Below are positions 25,117-34,638 of a DNA stretch of 64,000 nt, piece after piece. Source of the DNA: Kitasatospora mediocidica KCTC 9733 (GTDB taxonomy: Bacteria > Actinomycetota > Actinomycetes > Streptomycetales > Streptomycetaceae). The stretch's first letter is position 1, and every line of letters begins with the position of its first letter. The stretch is taken from positions 372,001 to 436,000 of the forward strand of contig NZ_JQLN01000007.1 of NCBI RefSeq assembly GCF_000744225.1, in the 5' to 3' direction. The notes beneath the pieces were generated by a model. That model searched no databases. It had not been told where the DNA came from and saw only the letters and a list, made by a program, of their open reading frames with translations. The position numbers and the translations under genes are program-made.

Positions 25117-26322
25117 TCAGCGGCCGGCGATGGCCGCGGTGAGCCGGCGTTCGACGTCCAGGACCGCCAGCACCCCGTAGACCGAGCCGTCCGACTCGAC
25201 GACCAGGTACTCGCTGGCGGGGGTGGCCCGCAGCGCCGTCAGCAGGTCCTCGCCCTCCAACCCGGCGGGCAGCCGCATCCCCGGCTCCAGCGAGCGGGCG
25301 AGTGCGCCCACCGCCACCCAGGGCCGGCGCTGCTCGGGGATCTGCAGGACGGCGGCCTCCTTGACCAGCGCGAGCGGCGCGCCCAGCGCGTCGACCACCA
25401 GGACGGCTCCGGCCTGGGCCTCGCGGGCCCGGCGCAGCGCCTCGGCGAGCGGCGTGTCGGCGGTGACCGAGACCGCGCGGCGGGTGAGGCCGCGCACGGT
25501 CAGCCCGGGCAGCGCGACCTTCAGCCGGGCGTTGCGCACGGCCCCGCCCGCGCCGTTCCAGATCACCACGGCCAGCACGGCGGCGAGCGCGGTGTCCAGC
25601 AGCGTGTCGCCGCCCGAGCGGGTGCCGGCCCGGGCGCTGCTGATCATCGGCAGGCCGAACAGCACGGCCACCGCCAGCACCCGGCCGGCCCAGGCGGCGG
25701 CGACCGTGCCGGCCATCGGACGGCCCGTCAGGCCCCAGACCACCGCGCGCAGCATCCGGCCGCCGTCCAGCGGCAGGCCGGGCAGCAGGTTGAAGGCGGC
25801 GACCACCAGGTTGGAGACCGCCAGGCCCGCGAGCAGCACGCCGGGGACGGTACCGGCCGTCACGAAGGTCATCGCGCCCCAGCAGATCCCGCCGAGGACC
25901 AGCGAGAGCAGCGGCCCGACGAAGGCCAGCCAGAACTCCCGGCCCGGGGTCTCGGCCTCCCGTTCGATCTCCGAGATACCGCCGAGGAACTGGAGCTGGA
26001 TCCGGCGCACGCCGAGCTTGTAACGCAGCGCGACCAGGGTGTGGGCGAGCTCGTGGACCAGCACCGAGCCGTAGAAGGCGATCGCGAAGGAGAACGCGAC
26101 CAGGTACCGGGTGGCCCCGAGGTCGGGCAGCACGTCGGCGAGCTGGCCGCCGAAGATCCAGGTGATCAGGCCCGCGATGAGGAACCAGGTGGGGGTGACG
26201 TAGATCGGGACGCCGAACGGGCGGCCCATCAGGATGCCGCCACCGGGGCGCACGGGCTCCTGCGGGCGCCGGTCCTTCTCGGGTGGCTGCTCGGAGGTCT
26301 GCTGACCCGTGGTGTCGCTCAC
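25117..26322 (-). CDS. Site-2-protease-like M50 metalloprotease with CBS domains
   Basis: This 401-residue membrane protein has about five or six helices. The zinc motif is HELAH (in GSVLVHELAHTLVAL) and the third ligand region is NLLPGLPLDGGRML. C-terminal CBS repeats follow from about residue 275 (SVTADTPLAEALRRAREAQAGAVLVVDA). Such rhomboid-like intramembrane proteases cut membrane-bound regulators such as anti-sigma factors, and CBS domains often bind adenine nucleotides. Its substrate here is unknown. Start is GTG at 26322. It diverges from the RecB-like gene. Confidence 0.9.
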   Translation of the reverse strand: MSDTTGQQTSEQPPEKDRRPQEPVRPGGGILMGRPFGVPIYVTPTWFLIAGLITWIFGGQLADVLPDLGATRYLVAFSFAIAFYGSVLVHELAHTLVALRYKLGVRRIQLQFLGGISEIEREAETPGREFWLAFVGPLLSLVLGGICWGAMTFVTAGTVPGVLLAGLAVSNLVVAAFNLLPGLPLDGGRMLRAVVWGLTGRPMAGTVAAAWAGRVLAVAVLFGLPMISSARAGTRSGGDTLLDTALAAVLAVVIWNGAGGAVRNARLKVALPGLTVRGLTRRAVSVTADTPLAEALRRAREAQAGAVLVVDALGAPLALVKEAAVLQIPEQRRPWVAVGALARSLEPGMRLPAGLEGEDLLTALRATPASEYLVVESDGSVYGVLAVLDVERRLTAAIAGR

Positions 26323-26535
26323 CGTGACCCCTTCAGGTCGTCGTCCCCGCCGGCTGACCGGCCCTGACGGCCGGATGGCTGCCCACGCTACGTGATCTCT
26401 CCGTGCGGCGGGGGACGCGCCTGTCTACCAGTGTTCTACCCGCTGGGACCGCGGGACACCGGTTGCGGGCCCGGCGATCGTCGCTGTGAGCGGGCTGACA
26501 GTGGAATGACGGCCGGACCCCATAGGGTCGGGTCC

Positions 26536-27447
26536 ATGCAGCCGACCGCGACCGCCCGCCGGGCCGTGCCCCCGACCGGGCTCTCCCCCTCCCGTGCCGG
26601 GGACTTCCTGACCTGCCCGCTGCTCTACCGGCTGCGGGTGATCGACAAGCTGCCGGAGCCGCCGAGCGCGGCCGCCACGCGCGGCACCATGGTGCACGCC
26701 GTGCTGGAGCGGCTCTTCGACCATCCGGCCGGCGAGCGGACCGCGGACCGGGCCAGGGAGCTGCTGCGCCCGCAGTGGGAGCGCCTGCTGGCCGAGCGGC
26801 CGGAGCTGGCGGCGCTGTTCGCCGACGACCCGGACGGCGCGGCGCTGGCCCGCTGGCTGGCGGACGCCGAGAAGCTGCTCGGCCAGTGGTTCAAGCTGGA
26901 GGACCCGACCCGTCTGGAGCCCGCCGAGCGGGAGCTGTACGTGGAGACCGTGCTGGAGTCCGGCCTCAAGCTGCGCGGGTACATCGACCGGGTGGACGTC
27001 GCGCCCACCGGCGAGGTGCGGCTGGTGGACTACAAGACCGGCCGGGCGCCCTCGCGGGACTTCGAGGCCAAGGCGATGTTCCAGATGAAGTTCTACGCCC
27101 TGGTGGTCTGGCGCTGGAAGGGCGTGATCCCCAAGCGGCTGCAGTTGGTGTACCTCGGCGGGGGCGGCGACGTGGTCAGCTACGACCCCGACGAGGCCGA
27201 CCTGCTGTCGGTGGAGCGCAAGCTGCTGGCGCTCTGGGAGACGATCAGCCGGGCGGTGGTTACCGGTGAGTTCCCGGCCACCCGCAACCGGCTGTGCGAC
27301 TGGTGCGATCATCAGCAGAGCTGTCCTGAGTTCGGCGGCACTCCCCCGCCCTACCCCCTTCCGGTGGCGGTCCTGCCCGGTGCACGGGCCGCCGAGGATC
27401 CCTTGGTCCCCGAGGGATCCAACACGCAGATGAGCGAGGAGTCCTAA
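26536..27447 (+). CDS. RecB-family PD-(D/E)XK nuclease with Fe-S cluster motif
   Basis: This 303-residue single-domain exonuclease of the Cas4/RecB C-terminal class has GTMVHAVLERLF, then GYIDRVDV...VRLVDYKTG containing the catalytic D-x-K core, and QMKFYALV (QxxxY). Cys27 (DFLTCPLLY) plus the C-terminal CDWCDHQQSC supply four cysteines spaced as in AddB/Cas4-type 4Fe-4S clusters. The start at 26536 was chosen because family members begin shortly before the GLSPSRAGDFLTCPL motif. The response regulator starts immediately after its stop, so the two are co-transcribed. No Cas genes or CRISPR repeats are nearby. Confidence 0.88.
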   Translation: MQPTATARRAVPPTGLSPSRAGDFLTCPLLYRLRVIDKLPEPPSAAATRGTMVHAVLERLFDHPAGERTADRARELLRPQWERLLAERPELAALFADDPDGAALARWLADAEKLLGQWFKLEDPTRLEPAERELYVETVLESGLKLRGYIDRVDVAPTGEVRLVDYKTGRAPSRDFEAKAMFQMKFYALVVWRWKGVIPKRLQLVYLGGGGDVVSYDPDEADLLSVERKLLALWETISRAVVTGEFPATRNRLCDWCDHQQSCPEFGGTPPPYPLPVAVLPGARAAEDPLVPEGSNTQMSEES

Positions 27448-28119
27448 GTGACGATCCGGGTGCTGCTGGTCGACGACCAGCCATTGCTGCGCACCGGCTT
27501 CCGGATGATTCTGGAGGCCGAGGCCGACCTGGTGGTGGTGGGTGAGGCCGGGGACGGACAGCAGGCGCTGGAACAGGTGCGGGCGCTGCAGCCCGACGTG
27601 GTGCTGATGGACATCCGGATGCCGCGGATGGACGGTGTCGAGGCCACCCGGCGGATCGCCGGGCCCGGGCGGGACGGCCCGGTCAAGGTGCTCGTGCTGA
27701 CCACCTTCGACCTGGACGAGTACGTGGTGGAGGCACTGCGGGCCGGTGCCAGCGGATTCCTGCTCAAGGACGTACCGGCCGAGGAACTGGTGCAGGCGAT
27801 CCGGGTGGTGGCGGACGGCGCGGCGATGCTCGCCCCCTCGATCACCCGCAGACTGCTGGACCTCTACGCCACCAGACTGCCCTCCGGCGACGAGACGCCC
27901 TCGCCGGCCCTGAACACGCTGACCGAGCGCGAGATGGAGGTGCTGCGGCTGGTGGCCCGCGGGCTGTCCAACGCGGAGATCGCCGCCGAGCTGTTCGTCA
28001 GCGAGACCACGGTGAAGACCCATGTCGGCCATGTGCTGACCAAGTTGGGCCTGCGCGACCGGGTGCAGGCCGCGGTGTACGCCTACGAGAGCGGCCTGGT
28101 GCGCCCGGGGGCGCTGTAG
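27448..28119 (+). CDS. NarL/LuxR-type response regulator (orphan)
   Basis: This 223-residue protein has a receiver domain (acidic pair in LLVDDQ, phosphorylated Asp55 in VVLMDIRMP, then Thr in VLVLTTFD and Lys in FLLKDV). A LuxR-type HTH follows around residues 155-215 (LTEREMEVLRLVARGLSNAEIA). The GTG start directly follows the stop of the nuclease gene. No histidine kinase lies within the window, which is unusual for this class. The kinase may be encoded elsewhere or the domain may be used without phosphorylation. Confidence 0.93.
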   Translation: MTIRVLLVDDQPLLRTGFRMILEAEADLVVVGEAGDGQQALEQVRALQPDVVLMDIRMPRMDGVEATRRIAGPGRDGPVKVLVLTTFDLDEYVVEALRAGASGFLLKDVPAEELVQAIRVVADGAAMLAPSITRRLLDLYATRLPSGDETPSPALNTLTEREMEVLRLVARGLSNAEIAAELFVSETTVKTHVGHVLTKLGLRDRVQAAVYAYESGLVRPGAL

Positions 28120-28137
28120 GACCTGCCCTCGGTGGAT

Positions 28138-28180
28138 GTACGGCGAAGGGGCACCCGGTTCGGGTGCCCCTTCGCCGTAC
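28138..28180. terminator. Bidirectional terminator between convergent genes
   Basis: A perfect 20-bp stem with a 3-nt loop (arms GTACGGCGAAGGGGCACCCG and complement) separates the response regulator (+) from the peptide-binding lipoprotein gene (-). Confidence 0.9.
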
Positions 28181-28189
28181 CCGGCTCAC

Positions 28190-29812
28190 TCAGCTGTGGC
28201 CGATGTCCCCGAAGCGGAAGACACCGGTCTGGTCGATGGTGCCCTCGATCCCGGTGATGTTGTTGCGCGCGGCGTAGAACGCCTTGCTCTGGAAGAGCGG
28301 CAGCAACGGGACGTCGTTGGCGACGATGCCCTGGATGGTGGAATACGTGGCGGCCGCGGCGCTGCGATCGGCCTGCTTGAGGCTCTGCGGCACCAGGTTC
28401 TGGGTGATCTGCGGGTTGTCGTAGTTGTTGTGGAAGGCGCCGCCGTCCACCACCAGCGGGACCACGAAGTCGTCCGGGTCCGGGTAGTCGGCGGTCCAGC
28501 CGACCGTGTAGGCCTGGTAGCTGCCGTCCGTCCAGCCCTTCTGGAAGCCGGTCCAGTCGGCCACCTGCTGGACCGTGACCTGGAACAGGCCACTGGCCTC
28601 CAGCTGCTTCTTCAGCTCGGCGCTCTCCGCGCCCTGCGCCTGGGCCTGGGACCAGGTCAGCTGGAGCTTCACCGGCAGCTGCACCTTGGCGGCGGTCAGG
28701 ATCGCCTTGGCCTTGGCCGCGTCCGGGGTGCCGTACTTGTCGAAGAAGGCCGTGGTGTGGCCTCCGAAGCCCTGCGGCACCACCGAGTAGAGCGGCTGCA
28801 CGGTGCCGGCGTAGACGTCGCGGGCCAGCGCGTCGCGGTCCACCAGCTGGGCGACGGCCTGGCGCACGGCGAGCTGGCCGGCTGTCTGGTCCTTGGTGTT
28901 GAAGACCAGGAAGCGGGTGTCGCCGCCGACGCCCTGGGCGACCTTGATGTCACCCTTGCCGGACTGGTCGTCGGCCGCCAACTGGGCCGAGACGTTGGGG
29001 TCGAGGCTGTTGTCGGTGAGGTCGACGGCGCTGCTGTCGAGCGCGGTCTTCAGGTCCCCGGGCGTGTTGAAGTAGCGCACCGTGAACTTGGAGTTGTCGA
29101 GCTTCTGCGCACCCTTGTAGCGGCTGTTCGCCGACAGGACGATCTTGCTCGGCGCCTTCGCGCCGGCCGGGGTGGTCATCGTCTCGACCGAGTCGATCTT
29201 GTACGGACCGGAGCCGATCAGCTTGTCGTTGGGCAGCTCCTTGTCGGCCGGGAAGACGCTGTGGTCGACGATCGACCCGGCGGCGCTGGCCAGCTTGTCG
29301 GGGAGCACCGCATCGGGCTGGGTGAGATGGAAGACCACCTCGCTGTCGCTGGGGGCCTCCACCGACTTGATGGTCTCGAACAGCACCGAGGGGCCGCCCG
29401 CGTCCTTGATCGCCTTCATCCGGTTGACCGAGAAGACCACGTCCTGCGCGGTCAGCGCGTCACCGTTGGAGAAGGTCAGGCCCGAGCGCATGGTGCACTC
29501 GTACGTCATCGCGTCGGAGCCGGTGAACTGGCAGGACTGCGCGGCGTCGGGCAGCGGGGAGGTGCCGCCCACCGGGAAGCTCAGCAACGACTGGAAGGTG
29601 TTGTTGAGGATCAGCCAGGAGCCGCGGTCATAGGCACCGGCCGGGTCCAGCACGCTGGTGACGTTGGCGGTCCCCATCGTGATGGAGCTGCTGCCGCCGC
29701 TGCCGCTCACGGCGGACTGCACCGAACTGCAGCCGGCGGTGGCGGTGGCGACCAGGAGCGCGCAGCCCACCACGGCCGTCCGGCCGGGTGCGCGTCGTAT
29801 GGCTGAAGTCAT
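28190..29812 (-). CDS. ABC transporter peptide-binding lipoprotein (family 5)
   Basis: This 540-residue protein has a lipoprotein signal with lipobox TATAGC and the extracytoplasmic solute-binding family 5 fold. Conserved segments include RSGLTFSNGDALTAQDVVFSVNRM, GSGPYKI, and YPDPDDFVVPLV near the C-terminus. It should bind oligopeptides or similar ligands for import. No permease or ATPase genes lie beside it, so it either feeds a transporter encoded elsewhere or acts as a sensor. The ATG at 29812 was chosen because it precedes the signal directly. Confidence 0.9.
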   Translation of the reverse strand: MTSAIRRAPGRTAVVGCALLVATATAGCSSVQSAVSGSGGSSSITMGTANVTSVLDPAGAYDRGSWLILNNTFQSLLSFPVGGTSPLPDAAQSCQFTGSDAMTYECTMRSGLTFSNGDALTAQDVVFSVNRMKAIKDAGGPSVLFETIKSVEAPSDSEVVFHLTQPDAVLPDKLASAAGSIVDHSVFPADKELPNDKLIGSGPYKIDSVETMTTPAGAKAPSKIVLSANSRYKGAQKLDNSKFTVRYFNTPGDLKTALDSSAVDLTDNSLDPNVSAQLAADDQSGKGDIKVAQGVGGDTRFLVFNTKDQTAGQLAVRQAVAQLVDRDALARDVYAGTVQPLYSVVPQGFGGHTTAFFDKYGTPDAAKAKAILTAAKVQLPVKLQLTWSQAQAQGAESAELKKQLEASGLFQVTVQQVADWTGFQKGWTDGSYQAYTVGWTADYPDPDDFVVPLVVDGGAFHNNYDNPQITQNLVPQSLKQADRSAAAATYSTIQGIVANDVPLLPLFQSKAFYAARNNITGIEGTIDQTGVFRFGDIGHS

Positions 29813-30073
29813 GCGTTCCTTCTCCGTGCTGGCCGGCTGAGGGTGCCGGTGAGCAGCCGTCGGCGGCCCGGATAGGGTGCTTCGCGAACGGCGCTCGAAC
29901 ATGTCGGGATAGACCCAGGCAGCCTGCCACACGACCCTTGGTATGGCGCCACCCCTCCCCGGACCCGACGACCCCGCGGCGCGCGGGCGTCGGCGAGTTG
30001 TCAGCCAATGCCCGATTTCTCCCGGCTGCCCGCGATCTGCCACCCCTTGGGCGGACGGAGAATGAGACCAGCG

Positions 30074-30778
30074 TCACACCCGGGCGGCGACTACCGAGCG
30101 CAGCAGGTCGAGATCCAACTCCTCCAGCGAGGTCAGCAGGGTCCGCCCGGGCGCCGGCTCGATCGGCGCCACCGAGGGCACCGCGATCACCGGGCAGCCC
30201 GCCGCCTCGCCGGCCTGCACGCCCAGCGGGGCGTCCTCGATCACCACGCAGCGTCCCGGCTCGGCGCCGAAGCGGGCTACGGCCGCGAGGTAGGGGTCGG
30301 GGTGCGGCTTGGTCCGGGACACCTCGTCGCCGGCCACCGAGAAGGCGAAGGGGTGGTCGCCGAGGTTCTTCAGCACCAGGTCGATGATCCTGCGGTGCGA
30401 GGCGGAGACCAGCGCGGCGGGGATCCGGTGCTCGGCCAGGGTCTCCAGCAGCCGGGCCGCGCCGGGCATCAGCGGGGCGCCGCCGTCCAGGAGTTCGACG
30501 AAGCGCCGGTTGATCAGCACGGTCAGCTCGGCGGGGTCGATCCGCACCCCGGTGACACCGATCAGGTACTCCAGCACCCGGGACATCGGGCCGCCGACGC
30601 AGTGCAGCCGGTGGGTCTCGTCCAGCGGGTGGCCGAACTCGGCGAAGAGCGAGGCCTCGGCCTCCCACCAGAAGCCCTCGGTGTCCACCAGCGTGCCGTC
30701 CATGTCCAGCAGCACCGCCTGCAGGCCCCGGCCGCCGGACTTCTCCGGGGCCGGGGTGATGGTGTCGATGCTGGTCAT
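30074..30778 (-). CDS. HAD-superfamily phosphatase (beta-phosphoglucomutase-like)
   Basis: This 234-residue HAD hydrolase has motif I LLDMDGTLVDTE, motif II ALVSASH and motif III/IV KPHPDPYL...CVVIEDAPLGVQAG, with an alpha-helical cap between. The substrate cannot be told from sequence; beta-phosphoglucomutase-like or sugar-phosphate phosphatase are the usual assignments. It lies 127 nt downstream of metH on the same strand, with a hairpin between them. Confidence 0.88.
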   Translation of the reverse strand: MTSIDTITPAPEKSGGRGLQAVLLDMDGTLVDTEGFWWEAEASLFAEFGHPLDETHRLHCVGGPMSRVLEYLIGVTGVRIDPAELTVLINRRFVELLDGGAPLMPGAARLLETLAEHRIPAALVSASHRRIIDLVLKNLGDHPFAFSVAGDEVSRTKPHPDPYLAAVARFGAEPGRCVVIEDAPLGVQAGEAAGCPVIAVPSVAPIEPAPGRTLLTSLEELDLDLLRSVVAARV

Positions 30779-30819
30779 TGGGCACGTCCCTTCACTGCGC
30801 GCGGGCCCCTGGGATCGTG

Positions 30820-30852
30820 CGGGCCGACCGCATCGAGATGCGAGCCGGCCCG
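30820..30852 (-). terminator. Hairpin downstream of metH
   Basis: An interrupted stem (CGGGCCGACCGCAT paired with ATGCGAGCCGGCCCG, 4-nt loop) lies 54 nt after the metH stop. Confidence 0.5.
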
Positions 30853-30905
30853 TACGGGGTCGTCCAGGATACGCGCAGGGCTGCGAACAGCACGCGACGT
30901 GAGGG

Positions 30906-33900
30906 TTACCGCGCGTTGAAGTACGTCGCCTCGGGGTGGTGGATGACGATCGCGTCGGTGGACTGCTCCGGGTGCAGCTGGAACTCCTCGGAGAGCACCA
31001 CGCCGATCCGCTCGGGCTTCAGCAGCTCGGCGATCTTCGCGCGGTCCTCCAGCTCGGGGCAGGCCCCGTAGCCGAGCGAGAAGCGGGCGCCGCGGTACTT
31101 GAGGGCGAACATGTCCTTCACGTCCTGCGGGTCCTCGTCGCCGAAGCCGAGCTCGAAGCGGACCCGGGCGTGCCAGAACTCGGCCAGTGCCTCGGCGAGT
31201 TGGACGGACAGGCCGTGCAGCTCCAGGTAGTCGCGGTAGGCGTTGGCCTGGAACAGCTCGTTGGCGGCCTCGGAGATCCGGTTGCCCATGGTGACCACCT
31301 GCAGGCCCAGCACGTCGCGCTCGCCGCTCTCCTCCGGGCGGAAGAAGTCGGCCAGGCAGAGCCGGCGCCCGCGGCGCTGGCGCGGGAAGGTGAAGCGGGT
31401 GTGCTCGCTGCCGTCCTGGTTGTAGACCAGCAGGTCGTCGCCCTTGGAGGCGGCCGGGTAGTAGCCGTAGACCACGGCCGGCTCCAGCCAGCCCTCGGTC
31501 TGCAGCCGGTCCAGCCACATCCGCAGCCGCGGCCGGCCCTCGGTCTCCAGCAGCTCTTCGTAGCTCGGGCCGTCGCCGCTGCGCGCCGCCTTCAGCCCCC
31601 ACTGCCCCTTGAAGAGCGCGTCCTCGTCCAGCCAGGAGGAGTAGTCGGCGAACGGGACGCCCTTGACGATCCGGTCGCCCCAGAACGGCGGGGTCGGCAC
31701 CCGGTTGTCCACCGAGACGTCCGAGCGGATCTGGCCGAGGTTCTCCTCCTCCGGCTCCTGGACCTCCACCCGGGCGTGCCGGCGCTGCTTGAGCTCGGGC
31801 AGCACCGCACCGGGCACCCCGCGCTTGACGCCGATCAGCGCGTCCATCAGCCGCAGGCCCTCGAAGGCGTCGCGGGCGTAGCGGACCTCGCCGTCGTAGA
31901 TCTCGTGCAGGTCCTGCTCGACGTACGCGCGGGTCAGCGCCGCGCCGCCGAGGATCACCGGGTAGTCGGCGGCCAGCTTGCGCTGGTTGAGCTCCTGGAG
32001 GTTCTCCTTCATGATCACCGTGGACTTGACCAGCAGCCCGGACATCCCGATCACGTCGGCCTGGTGCTCGACGGCCGCGTCCAGGATCGCCGACACCGGC
32101 TGCTTGATGCCGAGGTTGACCACGGTGTAGCCGTTGTTCGACAGGATGATGTCGACCAGGTTCTTGCCGATGTCGTGCACGTCGCCCTTGACGGTGGCCA
32201 GCACGATGGTGCCCTTGCCCTCGTCGTCGGACTTCTCCATGTGCGGTTCCAGGTGGGCGACCGCGGTCTTCATCACCTCGGCGGACTGCAGCACGAACGG
32301 CAGCTGCATCTGGCCCGAGCCGAACAGCTCGCCGACCACCTTCATGCCCGACAGCAGCGTCTCGTTGACGATCTCCAGCGCCGGACGGAGCGTCAGCGCC
32401 TCGTCCAGGTCGACCTCCAGGCCCTTGCGCTCGCCGTCGATGATCCGCCGCTGGAGACGCTCCTCCAGCGGCAGTGCCGCCAGCTCCTCCGCCTTGGAGG
32501 CCGCGCTGGAGGCGGCGCTGACGCCCTCGAAGAGCTGGAGCAGCGACTGCAGCGGGTCGTAGGCGGGCTCGGTCGCGGTGGCCGGGCGGCGCCGGTCGTA
32601 GACCAGGTCGAGGGCCACCTCGCGCTGCGCGTCGGGGATCCGGGCCATCGGCAGGATCTTGGAGGCGTGCACGATCGCCGAGTCGAGGCCGGCCTCCACG
32701 CACTCGTGCAGGAAGACCGAGTTGATCACCTGGCGGGCCGCGGGGCTGAGGCCGAAGGAGATGTTGGACAGGCCCAGCGTGGTCTGCACCGAGGGGCGCC
32801 GGCGCTTGAGCTCGCGGATCGCCTCGATGGTCTCGATGCCGTCGCGGCGCGACTCCTCCTGGCCGGTGCCCAGGGTGAAAGCCAGGCAGTCGACGATCAC
32901 GTCGTGCTCGGCGATGCCGTACTCGGAGCCGAGCTGGTCGATCAGGCGCTCGGCGATGGCGACCTTGGTCTCGGCGGTGCGGGCCTGGCCCTGCTCGTCG
33001 ATGGTCAGCGCGATCACCGCGGCGCCGTGCTCACGGGCCAGCGCCGCGACCTTGCCGAACCGGGTGTCGGGGCCGTCGCCGTCCTCGTAGTTGACCGAGT
33101 TGAGCACCGCGCGGCCGCCGAGCAGCTCCAGGCCCGCGCGCAGCACCGGCGTCTCGGTGGAGTCCAGCACGATCGGCAGGGTGGAGGCGGTGGCCAGGCG
33201 GCCGGCGATCTCCCGCATGTCCGCCACGCCGTCGCGGCCGACGTAGTCCACGCAGAGGTCCAGCAGGTGCGAGCCGTCCCGGATCTGCTCGCGGGCGATC
33301 TCCACGCAGGCCTGCCAGTCGCCGGCCAGCATCGCGTCCCGGAACTTCTTGGAGCCGTTGGCGTTGGTCCGCTCGCCGATCGCCAGGTAGGAGGTGTCCT
33401 GGCGGAACGGCACCGACTGGTAGAGCGAGGCGGCGGCCGGCTCGGGCTTGGGATCGCGCGCGACCACCGCGCGGCCGCGCACCCGTCCCTCCTTGCCCGC
33501 CGTCGGCGAGGAGGGACCCTGTGCGCCAACCTCGCCTGAGTCATAGCCGACCCGTTCGACGACGGCGCGCAGGTGCTCGGGGGTGGTGCCGCAGCAGCCA
33601 CCGACCAGCGAGAGGCCGTACTCGCGGGTGAACGTGTCGTGCGCGTCGGCCAGTTCCTCCGGGCTCAGCGGGTAGTGCGCCCCGTCCTTGCCCAGCACCG
33701 GCAGGCCCGCGTTCGGCATGCAGGACAGGCCGATCCGGGCGTTCTTGGCCAGGTAGCGAAGGTGCTCGCTCATCTCGGCGGGGCCGGTGGCGCAGTTCAG
33801 GCCGATGTAGTCGATGCCCAGCGGCTCCAGCGCGGTCAGCGCCGCGCCGATCTCCGAGCCGAGCAGCATGGTCCCGGTGGTCTCCACGGTCACCTGCGCG

Positions 33901-34496
33901 AAGATCGGCAGGTCCACCCCGGCGTCGGCCAGCGCCTGCTTGCTGCCCAGGATCGCGGCCTTGGTCTGCAGCAGGTCCTGGCTGGTCTCCACCAGCAGGG
34001 CGTCCGCGCCGCCCGCGATCAGGCCCGCCGCGTTCTGCCGGAAGCCCTCGCGCAGCAGCTCGTACGGGGCGTGGCCGAGCGTGGGCAGCTTGGTGCCCGG
34101 GCCGATCGAGCCGAGCACCCAGCGCGGGCGGTCGGGGGTGGCGAAGGAGTCGGCCACCTCGCGGGCGATCCGGGCGCCCGCCTCGGAGAGCTCGAAGACC
34201 CGCTCGGGGATGTCGTACTCGCCCAGCGCCGCGTGGTTGGCGCCGAAGGTGTTGGTCTCCACGCAGTCCACGCCGACGCCGAAGTAGGCCTCGTGCACCG
34301 AGCGCACGATGTCGGGGCGGGTGACGTTCAGGATCTCGTTGCAGCCTTCGAGGTCCTGGAAGTCCTCCAGGGTGGGGTCCTGCGCCTGCAGCATGGTGCC
34401 CATCGCTCCGTCGGCGACGACGACTCGACTCAGCAGGGCTTCTCGCAACGCGGTGGCGCGGGCCTGCTGGGCGGCTGAGGGGACACTGGTGGCCAT
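30906..34496 (-). CDS. metH: Cobalamin-dependent methionine synthase MetH
   Basis: This 1196-residue multidomain enzyme transfers methyl from methyltetrahydrofolate to homocysteine through cobalamin. The homocysteine-binding domain has zinc cysteines in GLNCATG and GGCCGTTPEH (about residues 15-310). A Ser/Gly linker follows, then the pterin domain (IGERTNANGSKKF onward, to about 620). The helical cap and cobalamin domain carry the cobalt-ligand motif GDVHDIGKNLVDIIL (about 740-880). The C-terminal AdoMet reactivation domain has YPAASKGDDL and SLGYGACPELEDR. All domains appear complete. No clear cobalamin riboswitch was seen in the 142 nt upstream. Confidence 0.97.
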   Translation of the reverse strand: MATSVPSAAQQARATALREALLSRVVVADGAMGTMLQAQDPTLEDFQDLEGCNEILNVTRPDIVRSVHEAYFGVGVDCVETNTFGANHAALGEYDIPERVFELSEAGARIAREVADSFATPDRPRWVLGSIGPGTKLPTLGHAPYELLREGFRQNAAGLIAGGADALLVETSQDLLQTKAAILGSKQALADAGVDLPIFAQVTVETTGTMLLGSEIGAALTALEPLGIDYIGLNCATGPAEMSEHLRYLAKNARIGLSCMPNAGLPVLGKDGAHYPLSPEELADAHDTFTREYGLSLVGGCCGTTPEHLRAVVERVGYDSGEVGAQGPSSPTAGKEGRVRGRAVVARDPKPEPAAASLYQSVPFRQDTSYLAIGERTNANGSKKFRDAMLAGDWQACVEIAREQIRDGSHLLDLCVDYVGRDGVADMREIAGRLATASTLPIVLDSTETPVLRAGLELLGGRAVLNSVNYEDGDGPDTRFGKVAALAREHGAAVIALTIDEQGQARTAETKVAIAERLIDQLGSEYGIAEHDVIVDCLAFTLGTGQEESRRDGIETIEAIRELKRRRPSVQTTLGLSNISFGLSPAARQVINSVFLHECVEAGLDSAIVHASKILPMARIPDAQREVALDLVYDRRRPATATEPAYDPLQSLLQLFEGVSAASSAASKAEELAALPLEERLQRRIIDGERKGLEVDLDEALTLRPALEIVNETLLSGMKVVGELFGSGQMQLPFVLQSAEVMKTAVAHLEPHMEKSDDEGKGTIVLATVKGDVHDIGKNLVDIILSNNGYTVVNLGIKQPVSAILDAAVEHQADVIGMSGLLVKSTVIMKENLQELNQRKLAADYPVILGGAALTRAYVEQDLHEIYDGEVRYARDAFEGLRLMDALIGVKRGVPGAVLPELKQRRHARVEVQEPEEENLGQIRSDVSVDNRVPTPPFWGDRIVKGVPFADYSSWLDEDALFKGQWGLKAARSGDGPSYEELLETEGRPRLRMWLDRLQTEGWLEPAVVYGYYPAASKGDDLLVYNQDGSEHTRFTFPRQRRGRRLCLADFFRPEESGERDVLGLQVVTMGNRISEAANELFQANAYRDYLELHGLSVQLAEALAEFWHARVRFELGFGDEDPQDVKDMFALKYRGARFSLGYGACPELEDRAKIAELLKPERIGVVLSEEFQLHPEQSTDAIVIHHPEATYFNAR

Positions 34497-34638
34497 GGGG
34501 CTACTCCCTGGTTGCGACGGCTGTCGGCTATGCGCTCCCCTCGTAACGGGGGTGCACGCCGTCAGCGTAACCGCCCCGGCCGATCACCACCGGCAGATTC
34601 CGTATGCTGAACCGAACCAAAGGTCAAGGGGAGGCAAA

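Noticed and set aside
26536..27447. Cas4 of a CRISPR system
   Set aside because: The nuclease has the Cas4-like cysteines, but there are no CRISPR repeats or other cas genes in the window. It is a stand-alone RecB-family protein.
30936..33539. An 867-codon open frame on the plus strand opposite metH
   Set aside because: It is the antisense shadow of a fully conserved gene, with no domain and with biased composition.
34497..34638. Cobalamin riboswitch upstream of metH
   Set aside because: Only 142 nt are available and no B12-box-like sequence or suitable helices were seen.
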